Source of the DNA: Spirochaetales bacterium
Lineage (GTDB): Bacteria; Spirochaetota; Spirochaetia; B11-G9
DNA length: 8,495 bases
Direction: 5' to 3'
Assembly: GCA_027077185.1 (NCBI GenBank)
Contig: JALTGJ010000323.1
Location: forward strand, 1-8,495
The notes under the pieces are model-generated. The model saw only the letters and a program-made list of their open reading frames with translations, was not told where the DNA came from and did not search any database. A program made the translations under genes and the position numbers. This document shows, in pieces, positions 1 through 5,904 of the stretch. Each line of letters starts with the position of its first letter. The first letter of the stretch is position 1.

Positions 1-166
1 AACTATATTTGATATAGTAATGCTTGTCTATAGTATTTATCCATAAAGCTATTTGCGCTGTTCCATATTTAGGATTATAATAGTAGTTCTTCTCTAATCC
101 AGAGATAATACACTGCGCAATATAGCCGTCAGATCCTAAAAGTAGGGCACATCGCGCAAGGCTCAT
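1..166 (-). CDS. possible 5' part of an unidentified gene, running off the left edge
   Basis: An ATG at 166 (minus strand) opens a frame of 55 codons that reaches base 1 with no stop. The peptide begins MSLARCALLLGSDGYIAQCI and continues with a tyrosine-rich stretch around residues 28-33. It lies 21 nt behind the stop codon of the DUF2156 gene and in the same frame, so it could be the next gene of a minus-strand operon. Against it, there is no Shine-Dalgarno sequence before the ATG, the frame is short, and I recognise no family. A chance open frame or the remnant of a C-terminal extension of the upstream gene remains possible. The plus strand of this stretch shows nothing coding. Confidence 0.3.
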   Translation of the reverse strand, partial: MSLARCALLLGSDGYIAQCIISGLEKNYYYNPKYGTAQIALWINTIDKHYYIKYS

Positions 167-187
167 AAATATTATTATTGAAGGATA

Positions 188-1111
188 TTAAAAATCCTTA
201 ACACATTTTTCACAAATACAGTATTTGGAATCAGAAAATATTTTATATTTCTTAACAAAACGATCGGGTCTGTAGCTCATTTTTGCCTGCCGCAGCCCCG
301 GGTCTCCAAGATCCTGTTCCCTATTAATATATCTGTATTTTTTATCTATCATTGAAGCAAATGAACGGTTTATAAATTGATAAATTCCTTTGTAATCTCC
401 AATAGCTTTTTCAAACTGTACTACAAAACATTTCCCTTTATTGACGGGCTCACCCAGGGAGTAGGCTGCAGGTTTACCGTCAACATAGGTAATACAGCCT
501 GTCAGCTTAAGAATCCCCATCATGTTAAGGGCTTCTTCTGCAGAGTCGCAGTCAACAGTGCTAAGTTCCAGTTCCAGCCTTCTTTCCTTCCATTTATGAA
601 GTACATAAAGAGCATCAGCAATATTTGATCTGATTATGTACTTTTCCTCGTAATTATAATTGCTAATAAAAGCATTTACCATATTTCGTTTTTTATGAAA
701 CTTTCTTCCTGTAAGTTCGACTAAATTTGACCTTTCGTAAAGATAATCAAAATTATCTCTGTCTTCGAGTATGCAAAATCCCGCCTTTTCCAGATCTATT
801 CGTGAGTTATCCGTATCAGGTTCGGATATTCCCTTAAAATAATGGTATTTTTTTATAAGTTCTTTTGCTATACCATTGTCTGGAAATCCAAAGGGAAGCA
901 TACAGAACAATTTACCGTCTTCAGTTCCCAGTATAGCGGGATCCCCGTTTTTAAGTCTGGTAATATGGTAATTATATTTATTTCTAAAAAGATACAGTCC
1001 TGCAAATGTGTATTCAGATATTCCCGAATCCAGGTTTGAAAATAACGGGGTTAGTTCGGATTGCATTTTAAGGGATATTTCTGCTGTTTTTGGGTAATCA
1101 GGTATAATCAT
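188..1111 (-). CDS. DUF2156 protein (phosphatidylglycerol lysyltransferase C-terminal-like, GNAT-like fold)
   Basis: This 307-residue protein has no signal peptide or membrane segment and is probably cytoplasmic. The overall pattern is that of stand-alone DUF2156 / LPG_synthase_C proteins: S32-E-Y-T-F near the N terminus followed by an aromatic stretch, a basic patch G135-R-K-F-H-K-K-R142 after a YER motif, a helix with W174-K-E-R-R, an F233-E-K-A element, and the end block N263-R-E-Q-D-L-G-D-P-G. The related domain in MprF transfers aminoacyl groups to lipid. Stand-alone members are around 300 residues, as here, and their substrates are mostly unknown, so no reaction is claimed. The last ten residues hold three cysteines (C298, C300, C303), which is unusual. 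The start is the first ATG, although no Shine-Dalgarno precedes it. The gene is divergent from pepT. The family call is by motif recognition. Confidence 0.88.
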   Translation of the reverse strand: MIIPDYPKTAEISLKMQSELTPLFSNLDSGISEYTFAGLYLFRNKYNYHITRLKNGDPAILGTEDGKLFCMLPFGFPDNGIAKELIKKYHYFKGISEPDTDNSRIDLEKAGFCILEDRDNFDYLYERSNLVELTGRKFHKKRNMVNAFISNYNYEEKYIIRSNIADALYVLHKWKERRLELELSTVDCDSAEEALNMMGILKLTGCITYVDGKPAAYSLGEPVNKGKCFVVQFEKAIGDYKGIYQFINRSFASMIDKKYRYINREQDLGDPGLRQAKMSYRPDRFVKKYKIFSDSKYCICEKCVKDF

Positions 1112-1117
1112 TGTACT

Positions 1118-1146
1118 AAGATAGGTATAAGAATGCCTGAAGGCAA
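1118..1146 (-). promoter_or_regulatory. possible promoter of the DUF2156 gene, leaderless arrangement
   Basis: On the minus strand TTGCCT (1146-1141) and TATCTT (1123-1118) are separated by 17 bp, each matching the sigma-70 consensus at four of six positions. The expected transcript start would fall at or within a few bases of the ATG at 1111, which would fit the missing Shine-Dalgarno. A small dyad, TGCCTGAAGGCA (1134-1145), overlaps the -35 element and could be an operator. Both matches are weak in an AT-rich background. Confidence 0.25.
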
Positions 1147-1152
1147 CTTAAA

Positions 1153-1250
1153 AGGGAGAACGGAGACCGAAGGAAAGGAGACAGGAAGCAAGGAGCAAAA
1201 TTCTGTTTTAAAATTCTTTCGGTCTCCCTCTCCGTTCTTCATTTCTCCCT
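1153..1250. repeat. long imperfect inverted repeat, purine arm / pyrimidine arm
   Basis: The left arm (about 1153-1175) reads almost entirely purine and the right arm (1214-1250) almost entirely pyrimidine on the plus strand. Bases 1162-1175 pair with 1214-1227 (13 pairs plus one G-T). Further out, 1158-1161 pair with 1234-1237 across a 6-nt bulge, and 1153-1160 match 1243-1250 perfectly. The purine run continues through the loop to about 1200. The element sits between two divergent gene starts, where a terminator would not be expected. It may be a dispersed intergenic repeat, a folded RNA leader or a triplex-forming tract. The pairing is read directly; the role is unknown. Confidence 0.7.
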
Positions 1251-1290
1251 TCCTTCCTATTTGACACTTACCATTAAATATTGCATCTTA

Positions 1291-2553
1291 ATGCTTATGA
1301 AAGATGAAAAATGGATACAAGAACTATTACTGGATAAATTTATACGCTATGTAAAGATAGATACAAAATCTGATCCCCATAATACCGGTGAAATACCATC
1401 AACAAAATGCCAGTGGGATCTTTTAAATTTACTTAAAAACGAATTGGAAGAACTGGGACTGAGCAGAATTTCACTAAACAAAAATGGATACCTTCTTGCA
1501 GTTCTTGAGTCAAACTTGCCGGATGGCCAAAAAGCTCCGGTTATAGGACTAATGGCCCATGTAGATACCTCTCCGGATATGAATGGTACTGGAGTTAATC
1601 CTCAGATTGTAGAAAATTATAATCTTGAAGATATAGCCCTTGGAGGCAGTTTTGTTCTTAAACCTAATGAATACCCTGAACTGCTGAAGCATAAGGGAGA
1701 TACTATAATTACATCTGACGGATCTACCTTACTTGGAGCTGATGATAAAGCTGGTGTAGCTGAAATTATGACCGCTCTGTTATGGTATAAAATGAATCCT
1801 GATGCTCCACATGGAGAAATTGAAATAATATTTACACCGGATGAGGAAACTGGAAGAGGCCTTGATCTATTTGATTCTAAATGGCTGAATGCAAGGTGCT
1901 GCTACACAATAGACGGGAGTGAACTGGGTTCAGTTGAAACAGAATGTTTTAATGCTGCAGGGTTTGAAATTAACTTTAAAGGTCGGGTAATTCATCCCGG
2001 ATCAGCAAGGGGAAAGCTAATTAATGCTGTTTCTATGGCAGGAACTTTCCTTAGCCTTTTCCCTGCAAATGAAAGCCCTGAGGCTACAGACGACCGCTAC
2101 GGATATTATTCCCCTATGGAAATATCCGGAAATTTAGATGAAGCCAGGTTAGGCGGGATTATCAGAGATTTTGATTATAAAGAACTTACCAGAAGAATTG
2201 AAGCTTTGAAAAGCTTTTCTAAAGCAGTTGAAGCCAAATTCCCCGGAGGTAAGGTAGAAGTAAAAACAAGAATTCAGTATAAAAATATGTTTGATTCTAT
2301 TAGTAAAGATCCTAAAGTTATTGAAATTCTTGAAGAAGCGGTAAGGAAATCAGGAATAAGTCCGGTTAGAGCTATTATAAGGGGTGGAACAGATGGTTCC
2401 AGGTTAAGTGAAAGAGGTATTCCGACTCCAAATATATTTACAGGTGGGCATAATTATCACAGCAGGTTTGAGTGGGCCTCAGTAAATACTATGATTAAGT
2501 CTGTAGTCACTATAATTAATCTAATAGAACTATGGTCAAAAGAGAAAATCTAA
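1291..2553 (+). CDS. pepT: peptidase T (tripeptide aminopeptidase, M20B family)
   Basis: This is a cytoplasmic di-zinc aminopeptidase that removes the N-terminal residue from tripeptides. The product is 420 residues from this ATG (418 from the ATG at 1297); characterised PepT proteins are about 405-410. It aligns with E. coli PepT along its whole length. The metal ligands are all present: H90 in the AHVDTSP motif, D152 in LGADDKAG, E186 in TPDEETG, D208 in TIDGSE and H390 in GGHNYH. The catalytic D92 and E185 are also present, as is the dimerisation-domain motif I-x-H-P-G. The start is uncertain: an in-frame TTG at 1261 would add 10 residues absent from the family, and none of the three candidates has a Shine-Dalgarno sequence. 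The gene is divergent from the DUF2156 gene and separated by hairpins from the exported-protein genes behind it, so it is probably its own unit. Identity is very secure; only the start is open. Confidence 0.97.
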   Translation: MLMKDEKWIQELLLDKFIRYVKIDTKSDPHNTGEIPSTKCQWDLLNLLKNELEELGLSRISLNKNGYLLAVLESNLPDGQKAPVIGLMAHVDTSPDMNGTGVNPQIVENYNLEDIALGGSFVLKPNEYPELLKHKGDTIITSDGSTLLGADDKAGVAEIMTALLWYKMNPDAPHGEIEIIFTPDEETGRGLDLFDSKWLNARCCYTIDGSELGSVETECFNAAGFEINFKGRVIHPGSARGKLINAVSMAGTFLSLFPANESPEATDDRYGYYSPMEISGNLDEARLGGIIRDFDYKELTRRIEALKSFSKAVEAKFPGGKVEVKTRIQYKNMFDSISKDPKVIEILEEAVRKSGISPVRAIIRGGTDGSRLSERGIPTPNIFTGGHNYHSRFEWASVNTMIKSVVTIINLIELWSKEKI

Positions 2554-2564
2554 TTCTTTTATAA

Positions 2565-2618
2565 GAGCCGCTTTCAAAACTATAACTGATTACCCTGAAA
2601 AGGTATTCCAAGCGGCTC
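2565..2618 (+). repeat. 9-bp perfect inverted repeat behind pepT
   Basis: GAGCCGCTT (2565-2573) is the exact reverse complement of AAGCGGCTC (2610-2618). Inside the 36-nt loop a second small stem, TACC (2591-2594) with GGTA (2602-2605), is possible. No T-run follows on either strand, so it is not a standard intrinsic terminator. It begins 12 nt after the pepT stop and could protect the 3' end of the mRNA or assist termination. Confidence 0.55.
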
Positions 2619-2635
2619 AAAATGCAGGAAATTAT

Positions 2636-2662
2636 AAAACTCTCCGAGTTTTGCAATTTTCT
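2636..2662 (+). terminator. possible weak intrinsic terminator of pepT
   Basis: AAAACTC (2636-2642) pairs with GAGTTTT (2646-2652) around a 3-nt loop. It is followed, after GCAA, by TTTTCTTAT. The stem is short and AT-rich and the T-run is displaced, so termination may be partial. Its position between pepT and the next gene, which has its own strong ribosome binding site, supports the call. Confidence 0.45.
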
Positions 2663-2680
2663 TATAAGATTTTCTATTAT
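2651..2680 (+). promoter_or_regulatory. possible promoter of the FecR-domain gene
   Basis: TTGCAA (2651-2656) and TATTAT (2675-2680) are 18 bp apart and would leave a leader of about 45 nt. The -35 element overlaps the 3' arm of the hairpin behind pepT. The region to 2722 is very AT-rich, with a run of alternating TA, so other pairings exist, such as TTGTGA at 2691 with TATATA at 2714; that one would start inside the ribosome binding site. Weak assignment. Confidence 0.3.
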
Positions 2681-2732
2681 TTTTATTTATTTGTGATATA
2701 TTTAATTATATATTATATATATGAGGTGATGA

Positions 2733-3881
2733 ATGGCTGCTTCAGTTTTTTCCAGAAAAATGGGTTTGTTTTTTGTAATTCTGGTTCTCCTTACTGTGAA
2801 CTTGTTTGCAAAATCAGTGTCCGGTACAATTAGTTATATAGAAGGTTATGTTGATGTCTATAGAGATGGAAAGCTTCTGGACTGGCAACTCCTTGATATA
2901 GGATTTGATATTGAGGAATTTGATTTGATCGAAACAGGAGATGATGGACTTGTTGAAATTGATTTAAATCTTCCTTCAGGGACAAGTACTTCTTTATCAG
3001 TGAATTCAAATACAGCTTTCTATTTTGAGATGGATAAAAAAAGCGGAAAAAATCAGACCAGTCTTCAAATGCTTGGAGGTTCTATAGCATTCAAGGTTCA
3101 AAAATTAACAGGAAATGATACTCTTAATGTAAAGACTGAGAGTGCCGTAATGGGTGTTAGGGGTACAGAATTTGAAGTAATTACCTCAACTGAAGGAGGA
3201 GTTCTTGTTCTATGTAATAAGGGTGCAGTTTCCTGTAAAGATGATCAGGGAAGGGAAGTTTATTCCAAACCTGGCAGTGTAGTGGACAAAGTTCCGGAAA
3301 AGAGAATAAAAGCCCAGCCTATTAATGTTGATGATCTGGGTTTATTTCGTACTTATTGGGTTTCAACAAGAGATAAGGTTTTTAAAGATGGTGCTGCTGT
3401 TTTTATTAAAGGATACGCGAATCAGTATCTACTTTTTGAACCTAAGTTTGCAGATGCTTTTTCAGAGTTGTTAAAAGTGAAGCCTGTTCTTGAAAAATAT
3501 GGTAAAGATGTTGATCCGGGAAATCTTGGTTCCTTAATAAAGGCCAAATCGGAAGTAAGCCCCGGTATTGTAAAAATGAGAAGTATTCTTCCTATATTCG
3601 AAATGGTCTTTTACAGGCTTAAAGAGCTTGAGAAGTATCATTCCGAAGGTATTGGGGTTGGACCCATATCCGACAATTTGAGCTCCACAGAGTTTTTTAA
3701 TGAATATGCTGCTGATAAGGACAATATTTCCAGACAGATGGCCGAAGTAAGATATTTATTCAAACTTTATAAAAATATACATGAAGCAACAGGAGGAGGT
3801 CCTTCTATACTGGATTCTCCTTTTGGGGGAAGTGGTGTTCCTACTGCAAATCCTCCGTCTTCCAGTTTTTTAGGTAATTAA
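2733..3881 (+). CDS. secreted FecR-domain protein
   Basis: This 382-residue exported protein carries a signal peptide: basic R8-K9, a hydrophobic core at 11-25 and a likely signal peptidase I cut after LFA26. Residues about 55-160 form a FecR domain, with a G69-D-D-G-L turn, the L114-G-G-S-I element and the diagnostic segment T135-E-S-A-V-M-G-V-R-G-T-E-F-E-V149. Residues about 200-350 look mainly helical and charged and match nothing I recognise. The tail (about 355-382) is rich in Gly, Pro and Ser. There is no transmembrane anchor or N-terminal anti-sigma domain, so it is not the classical FecR regulator of iron transport; the domain more likely serves as an envelope or surface binding module. 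GAGGTGAT at 2723-2730 is a strong Shine-Dalgarno and fixes this ATG over the one at codon 10. The next gene starts 13 nt downstream, suggesting an operon. The domain call is firm; the function is unknown. Confidence 0.9.
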   Translation: MAASVFSRKMGLFFVILVLLTVNLFAKSVSGTISYIEGYVDVYRDGKLLDWQLLDIGFDIEEFDLIETGDDGLVEIDLNLPSGTSTSLSVNSNTAFYFEMDKKSGKNQTSLQMLGGSIAFKVQKLTGNDTLNVKTESAVMGVRGTEFEVITSTEGGVLVLCNKGAVSCKDDQGREVYSKPGSVVDKVPEKRIKAQPINVDDLGLFRTYWVSTRDKVFKDGAAVFIKGYANQYLLFEPKFADAFSELLKVKPVLEKYGKDVDPGNLGSLIKAKSEVSPGIVKMRSILPIFEMVFYRLKELEKYHSEGIGVGPISDNLSSTEFFNEYAADKDNISRQMAEVRYLFKLYKNIHEATGGGPSILDSPFGGSGVPTANPPSSSFLGN

Positions 3882-3894
3882 TTTTAGGGTGGGT

Positions 3895-5772
3895 ATGGTT
3901 AAAGTCTTTAGAAGTTTGATTGTATTATTTATATTGTCTCTTTATTCATGTGGTGACAGTAGTTTCCTTATGACTTTATCGGATTCTGAAAATGCAGTAA
4001 CAATTAGAACTTCTGTACTTAGCGGGGATATTCTCGATCCCGAGGTGGGAGAGGCTATTGATATAAGTTTGGACTACGATGAGACAGTTGTTGTTCCGGA
4101 CAGACTGGAAATAGCCTTTTTGGATGATCAGGGGCTGGAGGTTAGTGAAACCCGGATAATTGAAGGGGATGACTTAAATAAACCTCTGCCTTCCCTTTCT
4201 ATAGCTTCACCCGCTGAAGGTCTGTATTCAGTCAGAATAAGGGCTTTTGATTTTGAAGATACCTTATTAAAAGAAGAAATTGTTCCATTTTTTTATTTTA
4301 GCAAATCCTTATCAATTAAGGGGTTAAGGGCTTATCCAAATGTATTTGCTATAGGAGGTCAGGGTTTAATTTTTCCGGATGTTGAAGGTTCTGACAGTTC
4401 ATGGGTCAGATGGTCCATGGATAATGAAATTATTGAGGAAGGCTTTCTTAGCCGGTATAGAGATGGTTTTGTCTGGCAGGCACCTTTGCAGGAGGGAGTA
4501 TATGCCCTTAGGATGGAGATTTTTCCTTTTGAACCCAGGGATGCAGTAAATGGGACTTATAAGTTTAGTTCTCCAATAAGGTCGGATATTGAAATATTTG
4601 TCACTTCCAAAGGAATTGTTGGTCCAGGAAGCCTTTATCCTCCTGAATCGTATAGTACTTTAATTCACTTTAATGGTATTGTAAGAGATGAAGGAACGAA
4701 TGCCTCTGAAATCAGTATTATCGGGAGTCCAAGATTACAAAGAGAAGGAGACAGACTTGGGTTTTATTTAGGGAAAGGTTCGGGTTATAAAATAGATAGA
4801 AACATCCTTCCTGTTTCAGGCGGTAAAATTTTACCCTTTTCAGTAACTTTTTCATATTTTTTATCTAATTCACTCATAGATGCTGATTTTCTTGATATCA
4901 GCTCCAATGAAGAGAACTTATTTTCAATAAAAACAGATAAAGAGGGAGTTTTGGTCGGCGAACTATATCAGCCGGGTTTAAATATTAAAGATATTACCGG
5001 TATAACACCGGAAAAGTATAACGAGATAACTCTTTCGCTTATCCCCGGTTTGAACAGAATTACTTTTCTCTGGTATGGAGACGGCATCCTCCTTTCTTCC
5101 AATGAATTTGAATATAGTCCCGGGATCCCGGATGGTAATTTTATATCTGTTATAGGGGCAGGTAACTCTTTTGAAGGACTGTTGGATGAGTTTGGTATAT
5201 ATATTAAAGGCAAAAATGGAAAAAATGATATTGATGATAATATTTTTCTTCGAAAAATAAGCAGGGAGTACAATTCTGATAAAATTATTAAAGCTTTTGG
5301 TTTTGATGGATTATATTTCTCTGACAATAACAATTCTTCCTTGAAAGTAAAAATGGGTAGTTTGTACCTTGAGCCTGAATCAGATTTTCAATTTTTAAAT
5401 TCGGATTCTGATTTTTTACATTTATATATTAACATCAATTTTGAGGATATTTCTGAATCAACAAGTCTTGAAATTAGTTTTTCCGGTCAGGAACCTGAAA
5501 AAAATCTTCATGTAAATATTTCCGGTATACTTAAGTCTGCTGATAATGTAAAAGAATTAGAAATTGATATTAATATGGGTGAAAGCAGTTTGAGTTTATT
5601 ATCCATGGGTAAACTAATTTCTAAAAAAGATGTAATATTTTATTCTCAGCCTGAGTATAAAATTTTAAATAGTTCTTCAGACTCTATTACAAAGATATCT
5701 TCTTTGTCAGTGCGGCGTGAAGAAAAAAAGGTTGTCGAAAATAAGACTGTAAGTTTAGAGTCTGAACTATAA
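3895..5772 (+). CDS. large lipoprotein with a LamG/concanavalin-like beta-sandwich region
   Basis: This 625-residue predicted lipoprotein has a short signal sequence ending in L16-Y17-S18-C19; the cysteine would be lipidated, followed by G20-D21. Residues about 35-240 are beta-rich with two segments that look immunoglobulin-like: a P-A-E-G-L-Y-S-V-R repeat-like end at about 107-115 and Q-E-G-V-Y-A-L-R-M near 200. Residues about 255-440 resemble a LamG / concanavalin A-like jelly roll, with F259-N-G-I at the start, a W-Y-G-D-G strand and the closing motif F426-E-G-L-L-D-E-F-G-I-Y436. A further beta-rich segment (about 460-610) follows, possibly another sandwich. ATG at 3895 is preferred to the GTG at 3889 because an AGGGTGGG Shine-Dalgarno (3886-3893) lies just before it. 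The gene follows the FecR gene after 13 nt and is probably co-transcribed. Carbohydrate or protein binding at the cell surface is an inference from the fold; no enzyme motif is visible. Confidence 0.88.
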   Translation: MVKVFRSLIVLFILSLYSCGDSSFLMTLSDSENAVTIRTSVLSGDILDPEVGEAIDISLDYDETVVVPDRLEIAFLDDQGLEVSETRIIEGDDLNKPLPSLSIASPAEGLYSVRIRAFDFEDTLLKEEIVPFFYFSKSLSIKGLRAYPNVFAIGGQGLIFPDVEGSDSSWVRWSMDNEIIEEGFLSRYRDGFVWQAPLQEGVYALRMEIFPFEPRDAVNGTYKFSSPIRSDIEIFVTSKGIVGPGSLYPPESYSTLIHFNGIVRDEGTNASEISIIGSPRLQREGDRLGFYLGKGSGYKIDRNILPVSGGKILPFSVTFSYFLSNSLIDADFLDISSNEENLFSIKTDKEGVLVGELYQPGLNIKDITGITPEKYNEITLSLIPGLNRITFLWYGDGILLSSNEFEYSPGIPDGNFISVIGAGNSFEGLLDEFGIYIKGKNGKNDIDDNIFLRKISREYNSDKIIKAFGFDGLYFSDNNNSSLKVKMGSLYLEPESDFQFLNSDSDFLHLYININFEDISESTSLEISFSGQEPEKNLHVNISGILKSADNVKELEIDINMGESSLSLLSMGKLISKKDVIFYSQPEYKILNSSSDSITKISSLSVRREEKKVVENKTVSLESEL

Positions 5773-5805
5773 AAATTATAAAGTGTTGTAAAACTATTTT
5801 ATGTA

Positions 5806-5811
5806 TATAAT
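5806..5811 (+). promoter_or_regulatory. TATAAT box, likely -10 element for the barrel-protein gene
   Basis: A perfect TATAAT lies 94 nt before the ATG at 5905, in a gap of 132 nt that follows the lipoprotein stop. A TG precedes it two bases away. The best -35 at 17-bp spacing is a poor GTGTTG (5783-5788), while TTGTAA (5786-5791) gives 14 bp. Transcription from here would start near 5818 and place the inverted repeat at 5829-5890 in the leader RNA. A TATAAT in such AT-rich DNA can occur by chance. Confidence 0.4.
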
Positions 5812-5828
5812 AATGAATTTTATTTTGG

Positions 5829-5890
5829 AAGAATGATAAAAGGTTATGAATTATTGTGTTAAGATAAATATAAGGTTTTTTATCATTCTT
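5829..5890 (+). repeat. perfect 13-bp inverted repeat just before a ribosome binding site
   Basis: AAGAATGATAAAA (5829-5841) is the exact reverse complement of TTTTATCATTCTT (5878-5890), with a 36-nt loop. G-T pairs can extend it at both ends. The right arm stops 3 nt before AGGAGG (5894-5899), the Shine-Dalgarno of the next gene. As RNA it could form a leader stem that affects ribosome access; as DNA it could be a protein-binding dyad. No T-run follows the stem, so a terminator is less likely. Confidence 0.6.
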
Positions 5891-5904
5891 TATAGGAGGC
5901 TAAA

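Noticed and set aside
377..628. Plus-strand open frame of 83 codons
   Set aside because: It is antisense to the DUF2156 gene, has no ribosome binding site, and its peptide has no recognisable features.
842..1264. Two plus-strand open frames (842-1039 and 1061-1264)
   Set aside because: The first is antisense to the DUF2156 gene. The second spans the gene start and the inverted repeat, and its composition simply reflects the purine/pyrimidine tract.
1261..1266. TTGACA, a perfect -35 consensus before pepT, also an in-frame TTG start
   Set aside because: No acceptable -10 lies 15-19 bp downstream, and a start here would add residues not found in PepT and lacks a ribosome binding site.
2721..2729. 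Minimal open frame ATG-AGG-TGA over the FecR ribosome binding site
   Set aside because: It is most simply a by-product of the GAGGTGAT sequence; there is no sign that it is translated.
2651..2833. Plus-strand open frame of 60 codons
   Set aside because: It starts in the AT-rich promoter region and overlaps the FecR gene in another frame, while the FecR gene has the strong ribosome binding site.
4968..5333. Minus-strand open frame of 121 codons
   Set aside because: It is antisense within the lipoprotein gene. The lipoprotein frame is continuous with a lipobox and domain motifs, so this is a shadow.
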